A stretch of DNA of 64,000 nucleotides from CALBZH01 sp964538515. Its GTDB lineage: Bacteria > Desulfobacterota > Syntrophobacteria > Syntrophobacterales > Syntrophobacteraceae. The DNA is taken from the NCBI GenBank assembly GCA_964538515.1, contig CAZIEW010000002.1, positions 62,001-126,000 of the forward strand, given 5' to 3'. Below the pieces are notes generated by a model. It had not been told where the DNA came from. It was given only the letters and a program-made list of their open reading frames with translations, and ran no database searches. Below, piece after piece: positions 1-8,384 of the stretch. Each line of letters starts with the position of its first letter. Positions within the stretch are counted from its first letter, which is position 1. A program made the translations under genes and the position numbers.

Positions 1-212
1 ATCCGATGCAGGTTGAACAGGGCGGGGAGGAGCTTCCTTTCGGCCAGGTCACCGGAAGCCCCGAAGATGACAAGCGTACACGGGTCGAGGGGCTCCGACA
101 CGATGCATTCGCGATCCGATAGCCCCAGGTCGCTGACTGCACACGAGGCCCGGGCCGGCTGAGCGTTGGCGATAGACTCCCGCGTTTGTTTGCTCGAAGC
201 GCTCTCTTCCAT
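1..212 (-). CDS. zwf: Glucose-6-phosphate 1-dehydrogenase, N-terminal part (runs off window)
   Basis: This is the first enzyme of the oxidative pentose-phosphate pathway, converting glucose-6-phosphate to 6-phosphogluconolactone with NAD(P)+. Only the first 70 or so codons lie in the window. After a non-conserved leader of about 45 residues comes the family's N-terminal beta strand and dinucleotide-binding loop, TLVIFGASGDLAERKL, followed by LPALFNL. The ATG at 212 is preceded by a strong AGGAGGAG ribosome-binding site, which lies inside the tail of the upstream gnd relic. It is the last visible gene of a minus-strand operon with tkt. The long leader is unusual, and a later start cannot be excluded. 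Confidence 0.93.
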   Translation of the reverse strand, partial: MEESASSKQTRESIANAQPARASCAVSDLGLSDRECIVSEPLDPCTLVIFGASGDLAERKLLPALFNLHR

Positions 213-218
213 ACGATT

Positions 219-325
219 CTACTCCTCCTGCTCGCCCCCCGCATGAACCACCGAATGTCCGCCGCCCAGCAGACGCCGCGCCATGTTCCCCCCATTGGCC
301 CGAGCCCGATCATCGCCAGCTGCAC
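219..325 (-). pseudogene. gnd: Relic of 6-phosphogluconate dehydrogenase (N-terminal fragment, frameshifted)
   Basis: Reading the minus strand from a GTG at 325, with an AGGGGGAA ribosome-binding site, gives MQLAMIGLGPMGG. A shift into the next frame then gives NMARRLLGGGHSVVHA, and a TAG follows at 219. Joined across the shift this matches the Rossmann start of the Gnd family (MxxGMIGLGRMGxNMxRRLxxGGH). Only about 30 codons of homology remain of the roughly 300 expected, so it combines a large internal or 3' deletion with a frameshift. It sits between tkt and zwf, where an intact gnd would complete the pathway operon. Its tail now supplies the ribosome-binding site of zwf. The homology call is by eye from the motif. 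Confidence 0.75.
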
Positions 326-352
326 GATTCCCCCTGCTCATCTCGAGGATCG

Positions 353-2362
353 TCACGCCAGGATCGCTTTCGCCGCTGCAACAACCGCATCAACGGTGAT
401 CCCGAATTTCTCGTAGAGGACTTCAGCCGGGGCGCTGGCTCCAAAACGGTCCATCCCAACCACCGCACCCCGGAGGCCGACATAGTGCTCCCAGCCGAGC
501 TTGACTCCCGCCTCCACGGCGACGCGCGCCCAAACCGCAGACGGAAGAACCGACTCTCTGTATCCAGCGGTCTGCCGATCGAAAAGCTCCCAGCTGGGCA
601 TGGAGACGACCCGAGAGCCGATGCCTTCCGACGCCAGCCTTCGGCCCGCCTCCAGGGCAATCGGAACCTCGGATCCCGTGCCGATGAGGATCACATCGAG
701 CCGTTCAGAGCCACTCTCCCAGAGTATATAGGCACCACGGTGGACCCCTTCGGCCGACGGATAAGCGTTCCGGTCAATCAGAGGCAGATCCTGCCGGGTC
801 AGCACGAGCGCAGTCGGCCCGTCGATCCTTAAGAGAGCCGCCCGCCAGGCTTCTGCCGTCTCGGTCGCATCGGCGGGGCGGATCACGGTCAGTCCGGGCA
901 CGGTGCGCAGCCCCATCACGTGCTCAATGGGCTGGTGTGTGGGTCCGTCCTCACCAAGACCGATGCTGTCATGGGTGAAAACGTAGATCACACGAATCCC
1001 CATCATGGCCGCCAACCGCATGGGCGGTCGCATGTAGTCGGAAAAGGTGAGGAAGGTCGCCGTATACGGAATCACACCCCCGTGAAGGGCCATCCCACCG
1101 GCGATGGAGCCCATGGCGTGCTCACGGACTCCGAAATGCAGGTTGCGGCCATTGTAATGGCCCTTGGCAAAGTCCGTTTCACCTGCGATGAGGGTCTTGG
1201 TGCTCGGAGCCAGGTCCGCCGATCCCCCAAACAGGCCGTCGACCTTGCGGGCGATGGCGTTCAGGGCCACGCCGGAGCTGGCCCGAGTTGCCGCGGGCTT
1301 TGAGCCCGGAGGAAAGAGAGCGTTGAGACCCTCGTCCCACCCCGAGGGCAGCTCCCCCCGAAGCTGCCGATCGAAGGCCGCTGCATCCTCTGGGAACGAT
1401 GCCGCGTAACGGTTGAATCCATCCCGCCACCCCGCTTCGGCGGCACGCCCCCGATCGAGAGCCCGTCTCATGTGATCCCGCACCTCCTCGGGAATGTAAA
1501 AAAGCGGCTCCCTCGGCCAGCCCAATCGGTCCTTGGCCGCTTGGACGTTGGCCTCACCCAGGGGCTCACCATGCACCTTGGCGGTCCCCTGCTGAGGGCT
1601 GCCGTACCCGATGGTGGTCCTGCAGATCACGAGGGATGGACGATCGGCATCGGCCACAGCCGTTCTCACGGCCGATTCGACAGCCGCCGGATCCAACCCG
1701 TCGACCGGCCCGACGACGCCCCATCCGTAGGCTTCGAAGCGGTGAGCCACATCCTCGAGGAAGGCCAAATCCGTACTGCCCTCGATCTGGATGTCGTTGT
1801 CGTCGTACAGCACGATCAACTTGCCCAGACCGAGCGTCCCCGCAAGACTCGCCGCCTCGCCGGCAACCCCTTCCTGAAGGTCACCGTCGGAAGCAAGCAC
1901 AAACGTCCGATGATCCACGACGCAATGGCCTGGCTTGTTGTAACGCTCGGCCAGCCAACGCTCGGCCAACGCCATCCCGACGGCATTGGAAACGCCCTGC
2001 CCAAGAGGACCGGTCGTGACCTCCACACCCGGCGTGACCCCATATTCCGGATGTCCCGGGGTCTTGCTTTCCCACTGCCTGAAGGCTCGGATTTCTTCGA
2101 GAGGCAGATCGTAGCCCGTCAAGTGGAGCAGCGCATAGAGGAGCATGGACGCATGTCCCGCAGACAGCACGAAGCGATCCCGATCGGGCCATTTGGGATT
2201 GGCGGGATTGTGCTTCAGAAACCGATCCCACAGCATGTAAGCCATCGGGGCTGCCCCCATGGGTGCTCCCGGATGGCCGGATTTCGCCTGTTGGACCGCG
2301 TCCACCGCAAGGAAACGGATCGTATTGATGCATTTTTCATCGAGCTCGAACTGTCCCGGCAT
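353..2362 (-). CDS. tkt: Transketolase
   Basis: A thiamine-diphosphate enzyme that moves two-carbon units between sugar phosphates in the non-oxidative pentose-phosphate pathway, in the cytosol. The 669 residues match the usual length. The N-terminal half carries IRFLAVDAVQQAKSGHPGAP, then TTGPLGQGVSNAVGMALAE and the cofactor-binding GDGDLQEG-like stretch (ASDGDLQEGVAGE). The central domain has FGVREHAMGSI, which includes the catalytic Glu of the family, and GEDGPTHQPIEH. The ATG at 2362 was chosen because GGAGG precedes it and the family homology begins right after it; the frame stays open 24 codons further upstream. It is the first gene of an operon continuing into the gnd relic and zwf. 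Confidence 0.97.
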   Translation of the reverse strand: MPGQFELDEKCINTIRFLAVDAVQQAKSGHPGAPMGAAPMAYMLWDRFLKHNPANPKWPDRDRFVLSAGHASMLLYALLHLTGYDLPLEEIRAFRQWESKTPGHPEYGVTPGVEVTTGPLGQGVSNAVGMALAERWLAERYNKPGHCVVDHRTFVLASDGDLQEGVAGEAASLAGTLGLGKLIVLYDDNDIQIEGSTDLAFLEDVAHRFEAYGWGVVGPVDGLDPAAVESAVRTAVADADRPSLVICRTTIGYGSPQQGTAKVHGEPLGEANVQAAKDRLGWPREPLFYIPEEVRDHMRRALDRGRAAEAGWRDGFNRYAASFPEDAAAFDRQLRGELPSGWDEGLNALFPPGSKPAATRASSGVALNAIARKVDGLFGGSADLAPSTKTLIAGETDFAKGHYNGRNLHFGVREHAMGSIAGGMALHGGVIPYTATFLTFSDYMRPPMRLAAMMGIRVIYVFTHDSIGLGEDGPTHQPIEHVMGLRTVPGLTVIRPADATETAEAWRAALLRIDGPTALVLTRQDLPLIDRNAYPSAEGVHRGAYILWESGSERLDVILIGTGSEVPIALEAGRRLASEGIGSRVVSMPSWELFDRQTAGYRESVLPSAVWARVAVEAGVKLGWEHYVGLRGAVVGMDRFGASAPAEVLYEKFGITVDAVVAAAKAILA

Positions 2363-2487
2363 ACATCCTCCCCCTATTTTTTGAGTGTGTGATGGGTGAT
2401 CCCAAGCTTGTAACATCTCCGAGTGACGAATCACAGGATTGGTGGCATGATCGAGCGATCAAGGTGAACCAAACACAGGAGACTGTC

Positions 2488-3729
2488 ATGAGTGAAACAC
2501 AGATCACGGTCTATGGCGCTCACTGGTGTCCCGACTGCCGTCAGAGCAAACTGTTTTTGGGCGAGCATCAAATCCCTTACAACTGGGTGGACATCGAGGA
2601 AGACCCGGAAGCCGAGCGGTTTGTCATGGAGAAAAACGCCGGCAAACGGATCATCCCCACGATCGTCTTCGGGGACGGCACCTTCCTGACAGAGCCAACC
2701 AACGCCCAACTGGCGGCCAAGCTCGGGCTCAAGACCATAGCGCTTCGATCCCACTACGACCTCATCGTGATCGGGGGCGGTCCGGCCGGATTGACCGCGG
2801 CCCTCTATACCGCGCGGGAAGCCATCGATACCCTGGTCATCGAGCGGGCGGCCTTCGGAGGACAGGCGGCGGGGACCGAAAAATTGGACAACATGCCCGG
2901 GTTCCCGGAGGGCATTGCGGGAATCGAGTTCTCACAGCGTCTTCGTCGCCAAGCGGAGCGATTCGGCGTGGAGCTCCTGCAAGTGCAAGAGGTGACAGGG
3001 CTCACGCAGAACGGCAACCTCCGAGGGGTACGCACCGATGACGGCAGCCATTACAGCGCCCGAGCCCTGCTGATCGCGACCGGAAGTCGATACAAGCGTT
3101 TAAACGTTCCCGGAGAAGTCGACTACCTTGGATCCGGGGTTCATTTCTGCGCAACGTGCGATGGCCCTTTCTACAAAGGCAAGCAGGTGGCGGTCATCGG
3201 AGGCGGAAACAGTGCGACGGAAGAGAGTCTGCTGCTGACCAAGTTCGCCGACCGAGTCACGATCCTGGTGCGGAGCGGAGCGTTCAAGGCAACGCGATTG
3301 ATCCAGGAAAAGGTGTTCGAGCACCCCCGCATCGACGTGCGCTGGCACACCGAAGTCAAGGCATTCCACGGTGCGAGCTCCAAGCTGACGCACCTCACGT
3401 TGAAAGACACTCAGACGGCACTGGAAGAGCAATTCCCCGTAGACGGCGTTTTTGTCTTTATCGGCCTCAACCCGAATTCCGCCTTTCTCGTGGGAAGCGG
3501 CGTCATCCTCGACCCATGGGGCTTTGTCGTCACCGACCATGACCTTCCGCTGCTCGATCCGAAGCCGGGGCCTTACGAGAAACGGGCTCCCTTCATGCTG
3601 GAGACCAGTATCCCCGGGGTATTTGCTGCCGGTGACGTCCGTGCCGGGAGCACCAAGCAGGTGGTGAGCTCGGCCGGAGAAGGTGCGGCGGCAGCCCTGG
3701 CCGTACGCGAATACCTGAAGCGGAGCTGA
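2488..3729 (+). CDS. Glutaredoxin-thioredoxin reductase fusion flavoprotein
   Basis: A 413-residue protein joining a glutaredoxin-like domain (about residues 1-80, active site C14-P-D-C17) to a thioredoxin-reductase domain. The reductase part has the FAD motif GGGPAG near residue 96, the redox-active pair C221-A-T-C224, an NAD(P)H motif (IGGGNSATE) and the C-terminal FAD motif GVFAAGDV. The reductase could reduce its own glutaredoxin domain with NAD(P)H, giving a self-contained disulfide reductase; that is inference from the fusion. The ATG at 2488 has AGGAGA upstream and begins just before the glutaredoxin beta strand; the open frame extends upstream without a better start. It is divergent from tkt and is probably monocistronic. 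Confidence 0.92.
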   Translation: MSETQITVYGAHWCPDCRQSKLFLGEHQIPYNWVDIEEDPEAERFVMEKNAGKRIIPTIVFGDGTFLTEPTNAQLAAKLGLKTIALRSHYDLIVIGGGPAGLTAALYTAREAIDTLVIERAAFGGQAAGTEKLDNMPGFPEGIAGIEFSQRLRRQAERFGVELLQVQEVTGLTQNGNLRGVRTDDGSHYSARALLIATGSRYKRLNVPGEVDYLGSGVHFCATCDGPFYKGKQVAVIGGGNSATEESLLLTKFADRVTILVRSGAFKATRLIQEKVFEHPRIDVRWHTEVKAFHGASSKLTHLTLKDTQTALEEQFPVDGVFVFIGLNPNSAFLVGSGVILDPWGFVVTDHDLPLLDPKPGPYEKRAPFMLETSIPGVFAAGDVRAGSTKQVVSSAGEGAAAALAVREYLKRS

Positions 3730-3760
3730 GCCCCAAGACCGGAAGACGGCATGCAGAGCA

Positions 3761-4177
3761 TCAAATCTCGAAGCTCCAGATGTCTCTGAATGCGTACATG
3801 CGATCCTTGATTTCTTGAGGTCCCAGGGCACCGCTGCCGGCCGCCGTCCAGTCTTCCTGGTCCAGGGTTCCCGCTACCACGTAGTCGCTCCCGATGAGCT
3901 CAGGAGCCTCTTGCCTGAGTCGGTCGGCCATGGCGGCTTCCAATTTCTTCCGGTTGGCGATGATCAAATCGCATTCCCGGCAGACGCGACATGGCACATT
4001 CATCAAAAGGAGCTGGCCCGGCTTCAGGTTGACGACCAGCACATGATCTCGAATCTTGGTATTGCTGCTGCAGACCGGACATCGCGCAACCACTTTGTCG
4101 TTGCGCGGATTCAGGAAGAAGCGATGCCGTCTCTTAACGGCATCGCCCTTTCGTTTTCTTCCAGCTCGGCCAGCCAT
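3761..4177 (-). CDS. Small zinc-ribbon protein, function unknown
   Basis: About 138 residues. A basic N-terminus (GRAGRKRKGDAVKRRHRFF) is followed by two Cys pairs, CPVC and CRVCREC, about 30 residues apart, typical of a structural zinc ribbon. The rest is charged helix with an aromatic C-terminus (FRDIWSFEI). The ATG at 4177 was chosen because a GGAGAAGAGAG site sits 7 bases upstream; an ATG at 4204 and a TTG at 4234 are in frame but lack good sites. It follows the DUF169 gene by 75 bases on the same strand and may be co-transcribed. I do not recognise a named family; nucleic-acid binding is only a guess from the ribbon and charge. Confidence 0.7.
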   Translation of the reverse strand: MAGRAGRKRKGDAVKRRHRFFLNPRNDKVVARCPVCSSNTKIRDHVLVVNLKPGQLLLMNVPCRVCRECDLIIANRKKLEAAMADRLRQEAPELIGSDYVVAGTLDQEDWTAAGSGALGPQEIKDRMYAFRDIWSFEI

Positions 4178-4252
4178 GATGCGACTCTCTTCTCCAGCAG
4201 CCATCTCGATCCCGGCTGCACCCGCTTGCAGCAAGGTGAGGCTGGGCCTTTG

Positions 4253-5044
4253 TTACAGGATGCCCAATTCTTTGCCAAGCTGTTTGTGTGCTTTGGGAAA
4301 ATCAGGCTGGTAGTTCTGATAGGGCGTCACGGGATAACGAGCGCCCATGGCCTTGCCAACTTCCTTGAGCCCCTTGAGCAGGTCCATCAGGGACTCCGCT
4401 GGGAGCACAAAGGTCATCTCGTCGTCTTGAGTCCCGGCAAAAATCCTCTCGCCGTTCCCGGGGATGACCATCCGCGGGGACTGGGTCTTAAAAGGTGTGA
4501 TGAGGTACTCGTCGCATTCCACCTTACCGCCGAATTCCCCGGAAACACGCTCACCCGTCATGTACGACCATGCTTGCGCGAACCGCATCATCTGAGCAGG
4601 GTTGCCGTAGAACAGCACGAGCTGGGGATCGAAGGAGGCCTTCGCCAAGGGGGCCATCAGGATGCCTTCGATCTCCCCTTTCTCGAAACGGCTCATGGAA
4701 GACGTCTCCGACGCCGCGCGGTCACGATCGATCGAAAAATTCACTTCCGTAAAGAGCCCGGTGACAGCTGCGGCCGGGTCCTCGGCTCCGCTGAGCCCGA
4801 AAACAATCGCCGCCGGGACGCAAACGACGTCTTCCTTCCTGAGCCCAACCGTCCAACCGTAGTTGCGGGCCATGGTCACGCCCTGACAAATAGCGATCCT
4901 TTTCCCCAGGGCCGCGGAAGGCTGTCGGGTCTTCTCCGGGAACGACTCGCCTTCTTTCAGAAATCTGACCGCCACCGGAAACGTCTTCATCCTGAGATCA
5001 TTGTAGATAAATTGGGCAGCATCCCTGATGTCTTCTGCACTCAT
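4253..5044 (-). CDS. DUF169 family protein
   Basis: A 263-residue cytosolic protein of the DUF169 family, common in anaerobes and archaea and of unknown biochemical role. Visible family marks are the early FPVAVRFLKE segment, CQGVTMARNYGWTV with a conserved Cys, and the FYGNPAQMMRFAQAW block near residue 165. A second half contains ECDEYLITPF and ends with a Tyr-rich helix. There is no signal peptide or membrane segment. The start ATG at 5044 has GGAGGAGA upstream. Family members often lie beside metal, tetrapyrrole or one-carbon genes, but nothing adjacent here fixes a substrate. Confidence 0.85.
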   Translation of the reverse strand: MSAEDIRDAAQFIYNDLRMKTFPVAVRFLKEGESFPEKTRQPSAALGKRIAICQGVTMARNYGWTVGLRKEDVVCVPAAIVFGLSGAEDPAAAVTGLFTEVNFSIDRDRAASETSSMSRFEKGEIEGILMAPLAKASFDPQLVLFYGNPAQMMRFAQAWSYMTGERVSGEFGGKVECDEYLITPFKTQSPRMVIPGNGERIFAGTQDDEMTFVLPAESLMDLLKGLKEVGKAMGARYPVTPYQNYQPDFPKAHKQLGKELGIL

Positions 5045-5350
5045 AAGGTGTCTCCTCCCCTGGAATCTTTGACAAGACGACGTCCCGATCCCCGCCGAAG
5101 CAGTCGTTCAATCTCTGAAGCGCTACTCGGGCCGCCGGGGGATCCATGCGGCGAAACAGACGCGACCAGCGCACCGAGATTATGAAGCAGAGGGCTTGCA
5201 CCCGCAAGGGACAAGATTCATCGATCACGGGTCACGATTGAGCCGGACCGAGAAGGTGCCTGTCTGGATCGTTGACCCCCCTGAGCTCCTGTGCTAGTCA
5301 GAGAACAACTGGACCATCCCATTGACCGTTCGCTCGAGGATAGTGCTCCG
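5045..5350. other. Gene-free divergent spacer between the DUF169 gene and the first CBS gene
   Basis: About 300 bases containing the 5' regions of two divergent genes. A GTG at 5291 could extend the plus-strand CBS protein by 20 residues, but it lacks a convincing ribosome-binding site. I see no other coding signal, repeat or strong promoter here. Confidence 0.5.
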
Positions 5351-5821
5351 ATGGATCTGACAGCTCGCGAAATCATGGAAAGCCGATTCTTCACCCTCAC
5401 CCCCGATATGACCATTCGGGAGGCGCTGCAGGTTTTCAAACGAGCGAAGGAGGACAGAGGGCAAACGGTTTTCGGCCTCTTGGTTACAGATGCCGAGGGA
5501 CGGTTGATCGGCATGCTTTCCATGTACGACATCTTCCTGCTGCTCAGGCCCAAGCACATCCACATCTGGGGGGAGATGAGCGATCTGGATCTGCCGGGAA
5601 TCCTCGACGCAGCATGTGAGCGCGTTCTGCCCGTTCCCGTCGGGGACGTCATGAGCACCGAGCTCATCACCATCACTCCCGATACGCACGTGCTGCACAT
5701 CGTCGATATCATGATCATCAAGCACGTTCGCCGACTGCCGGTACTCGAGGATGGCAATCTCATCGGGATTGTCTACCTCTCGCGCGTCTTCAACCACCTT
5801 CTCGAGCGGATGACTGGATGA
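5351..5821 (+). CDS. Two-CBS-domain protein
   Basis: About 156 residues forming a tandem CBS (Bateman) module. The first CBS motif is roughly residues 5-75 (TAREIMESRFFTLTPDMTI, ending IGMLSMYDIFLLL). The second is about residues 95-155 (VGDVMSTELITITPDTHV, HVRRLPVLEDGNLIGIV). Such modules bind adenine nucleotides and act as energy or redox sensors, often on a partner protein. No catalytic domain is attached. The ATG at 5351 follows a GAGGA site at about 10 bases. The next gene, with four more CBS motifs, starts 1 base after this stop, so the two products are probably made together and may interact. Confidence 0.85.
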   Translation: MDLTAREIMESRFFTLTPDMTIREALQVFKRAKEDRGQTVFGLLVTDAEGRLIGMLSMYDIFLLLRPKHIHIWGEMSDLDLPGILDAACERVLPVPVGDVMSTELITITPDTHVLHIVDIMIIKHVRRLPVLEDGNLIGIVYLSRVFNHLLERMTG

Positions 5822-5822
5822 T

Positions 5823-6716
5823 ATGCCGATTATCGACCACAAGGGAGCGCTGAAGGGCATCATGGTTCACGAGGCCATGCGGCGTCTCGTTGTCGAGATT
5901 CCCCTGCGCGCACCCCTTCAGTCTGCCATTCGGAGCTCCATCAAATACAAGGTAAACGCCCTTCTGGTGGTCGACGGAGATCGACAGGGAGCCGGCGTCG
6001 TCTCAAAAACCGACCTGATGAGCGCTTACTACGCCGGGCTGCCTCTGGACACGCCCGTGGAAGCCGTCATGGTGGGTCCCCCTCTGTTTTGTGATCGAAG
6101 CCAGTCCCTGGATACGGCTCTCGACACGATGCGCACCCACAGAGTGCACCGGTTGTACGTCTTGGGCGACGCCCCGAACCGAGCGGTTGGGGTCCTTGCT
6201 TATCCCGATATCGTTGGGATGCTTTATCGCTTCTGCACGAAGTGCGAGCGGAGCCTTCTCAGACATCGATCCGATGCCTCCAAGAACGTCGATATCGACC
6301 AGTACCGTATCCGGGAAGTCATGACGACGACCGTGTATGCCCAGATGGCATCCGAAAGCCTCGCCGCAATCATTGAAGGCCTTGCCGCGGCTCGACTGGG
6401 CGCCCTGCTCGTGACGGATTCAAATGGATCGGCGATCGGTATTCTATCCAAGACCGATTTGATCCGTGCCTATTTGCACGGCCTTCCAATAGACTCACCT
6501 GCCGAGTCGATCATGAGCCGGCCCGTTCAGTCCTGTGATCAGGAAAAGCCCGTGATCGAAGCGCTGAAGCGCATGATCTTTTCAGACATTCACCGGCTGT
6601 TTGTCTATAAAGATGATCCGCGGCGCGTCGAAGGGGTGTTTTCTCTGACAGACGCGGCACGCATCCGATCCGGTACCTGCCGAGCCTGCGTGATCAGCCG
6701 CATCCAAATCGGTTGA
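5823..6716 (+). CDS. Four-CBS-domain protein with two CxxC pairs
   Basis: A 297-residue protein made of two Bateman modules. The internal duplication is plain: SKTDLMSAYYAGLPLDTPVE near residue 60 and SKTDLIRAYLHGLPIDSPAE near residue 210 are copies. A linker after the second CBS carries FCTKCE, and the C-terminus ends GTCRACVIS, giving two CxxC pairs that could bind a metal or form disulfides. No enzyme domain is present. It begins 1 base after the preceding CBS gene and is almost certainly translated from the same message. The likely role is nucleotide or redox sensing for an unidentified partner. Confidence 0.85.
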   Translation: MPIIDHKGALKGIMVHEAMRRLVVEIPLRAPLQSAIRSSIKYKVNALLVVDGDRQGAGVVSKTDLMSAYYAGLPLDTPVEAVMVGPPLFCDRSQSLDTALDTMRTHRVHRLYVLGDAPNRAVGVLAYPDIVGMLYRFCTKCERSLLRHRSDASKNVDIDQYRIREVMTTTVYAQMASESLAAIIEGLAAARLGALLVTDSNGSAIGILSKTDLIRAYLHGLPIDSPAESIMSRPVQSCDQEKPVIEALKRMIFSDIHRLFVYKDDPRRVEGVFSLTDAARIRSGTCRACVISRIQIG

Positions 6717-6735
6717 GCCTCCCCAGGCTTTCTCT
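6714..6735 (+). terminator. Weak terminator-like hairpin after the CBS pair
   Basis: AGCCT-CCCC-AGGCT is followed by a pyrimidine-rich run (TTCTCTTCCTT) and overlaps the stop codon of the four-CBS gene. The 5-bp stem is short, so this is only a candidate. Confidence 0.3.
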
Positions 6736-6818
6736 TCCTTCCTTCCCGCATCAATTGGAGTTATCTTTAAACTGCTTTATGAGCAGCGATCTATCCATCG
6801 ACTCAGCAGGAGGTTCCA

Positions 6819-7388
6819 ATGGTGGGGAGCCGTTTCTTAAGGGTGGCTGTGCTTGTGTTGTTGGGACTCACCCTCACGGGATGTGCCCACGTGATTTCCT
6901 ACGACCTGCGTGAGAAGGCCCGCAGTGACCTGAGTTTCTCGACCGTCCTCCAGAATCCGGATTCGTACCGAGGCGAGACGGTCGTCTGGGGCGGGGAGAT
7001 CATCGAAACGGTCAACCGTGATGGGAGCACGGAGATCAAAGTGCTCCAAATGCCTCTCGATTTTTACGGCATGCCGATTTCGGAGGAGCGTTCCGCAGGC
7101 CGGTTCATTGCCCGGGCCTCCGGCTACCTGGACAACCAGATCTATCGGAGCGGCCGGTGGGTGACAGTCGGTGGGCAGCTCGTCGGGCAGGAAATGCTCC
7201 AGCTTGGCGAAAGCCAATACACCTACCCGGTGGTGGCGGTCAAGGAGATCCACTTATGGGTAGAGCCGCGCTATCCTTACTATTACCGCGACTATCCGTA
7301 TTGGCATGGGTATCCCTATTGGTACTGGGGGCCCTACACCCCGTTCGGTCCTTTTTGGCCCTACGGCCCCTACCCGTACGGGTGGTGA
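6819..7388 (+). CDS. slp: Slp-family outer-membrane lipoprotein with Tyr/Pro/Trp-rich tail
   Basis: A 189-residue lipoprotein. The signal peptide ends in the lipobox LTGC (Cys at residue 22), with an export-type hydrophobic stretch before it. The body (residues about 40-150) has Slp-family features: NPDSYRGETVVWGGEIIET, a GRFIARASGYLD strand and GRWVTVGGQLVGQE. Slp proteins are starvation or acid-induced outer-membrane lipoproteins of unclear function. The last 40 residues are an extreme Tyr/Pro/Trp/Gly-rich tail (RYPYYYRDYPYWHGYPYWYW), which probably faces the periplasm or cell surface. The ATG at 6819 has a perfect AGGAGG site upstream. Confidence 0.85.
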   Translation: MVGSRFLRVAVLVLLGLTLTGCAHVISYDLREKARSDLSFSTVLQNPDSYRGETVVWGGEIIETVNRDGSTEIKVLQMPLDFYGMPISEERSAGRFIARASGYLDNQIYRSGRWVTVGGQLVGQEMLQLGESQYTYPVVAVKEIHLWVEPRYPYYYRDYPYWHGYPYWYWGPYTPFGPFWPYGPYPYGW

Positions 7389-7430
7389 TGGCGCAACCGG
7401 TTTTGAAACCGTAGCTGTCGTCTTCCCCAC

Positions 7431-8207
7431 TCAAGCCTCGGCAGAGCTGTGCAGGGGCCTACCCCGCCCAAGCCGCAAGGGCAAGGTGCGCCCGAGACCG
7501 ATGCCGGCTGGAGAGACGACCGCTTCGTAAATCCAGGCTTCGACTCCTCGATCGTGGGCTTCATGAAATAGCTCGGCAAAAACGGGATCGACATAATCCG
7601 CCGGGGCGAAGCAACGCGCATCCGAACGCTGGACCAGGTAGAAGCAGGCAACCCGAGCCCCGGTTGCCGCGAGTCCCATCAGCTCCCGAAGGTGCTTCTG
7701 CCCACGCTCGGTGATCGCATCCGGGAAGCCCGCCACGTCGTCCTCGACCATCGTGACGTTCTTGGCCTCCACCCAGAGCGGCTTGCGGCCTTCCTGCACG
7801 AAGCAGGCATCGAGGCGGCTCGCGCCAAAGCGCACCTCTCGCATCATGCGCTCATACCCCGCGGCCTCGGGGAGGGCTCCCGCAGCCCACGCCGCATGGA
7901 GCAGGCGGTTGGGGGTCAAGGTGCTCACTCCCACCCACATCTCGTCCAAGCGAATCATCTCCAGCGTATAGGGAAGCTTCCGACCTGGCCTGTCAGACGG
8001 CGAGATCATGACTTCCAGCCCCGGCCTCACGAGACCCATCATGCTCCCGGAATTGTTACAGTGCACCCAAAACCGCGTACCGTCCCGTTCTACCTCAACA
8101 AGAAACCGTTTCTCCCGTCGAACGAAACGCGCTTGCAAGGACCCGTCCGGCAACGGCAGAAGGCAGGCATTCTCTGCCCCTTTCGCTGCTAGACTCACCC
8201 TCGACAT
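7431..8207 (-). CDS. sfsA: SfsA-family protein (sugar fermentation stimulation)
   Basis: About 258 residues. The SfsA pattern is clear: an N-terminal OB-like part with FVRREKRFLVEVERDG and HCNNSGSM (HCxNTGxM in the family), then a nuclease-like fold with FGASRLDACF, VEAKNVTMVEDDVAGFPDA and ERGQKHLRELMGL. SfsA proteins are linked to maltose metabolism in E. coli and carry a restriction-endonuclease-like domain; their true activity is unclear. The frame is open to 8375, but homology begins near residue 15 of the version starting at ATG 8207, which has a G-rich stretch just upstream. An ATG at 8231 is an alternative. Confidence 0.9.
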   Translation of the reverse strand: MSRVSLAAKGAENACLLPLPDGSLQARFVRREKRFLVEVERDGTRFWVHCNNSGSMMGLVRPGLEVMISPSDRPGRKLPYTLEMIRLDEMWVGVSTLTPNRLLHAAWAAGALPEAAGYERMMREVRFGASRLDACFVQEGRKPLWVEAKNVTMVEDDVAGFPDAITERGQKHLRELMGLAATGARVACFYLVQRSDARCFAPADYVDPVFAELFHEAHDRGVEAWIYEAVVSPAGIGLGRTLPLRLGRGRPLHSSAEA

Positions 8208-8384
8208 CCCCCCACCAACCGCGCCACCCATCTTTCGCCCCACCCTTCTTCCGTGTCTATCCGTGCCTCGAAGGAATCCCCACTTGAGCGGGCACCCGCA
8301 AAGCGCCGAAAAAAACAGGGACGCCCCCCCAAAGGAAGCGCCCCCGAACCTCGGATTTCTGAGCGTGCCTGTCAAACCCGATCG

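Noticed and set aside
1472..2392. 306-codon plus-strand frame opposite tkt
   Set aside because: It is antisense to transketolase; composition and lack of motifs mark it as a shadow frame.
3815..5185. Long plus-strand open frame (456 codons) opposite the zinc-ribbon and DUF169 genes
   Set aside because: It is antisense to well-supported genes, has no ribosome-binding site or motif, and is an artefact of high GC.
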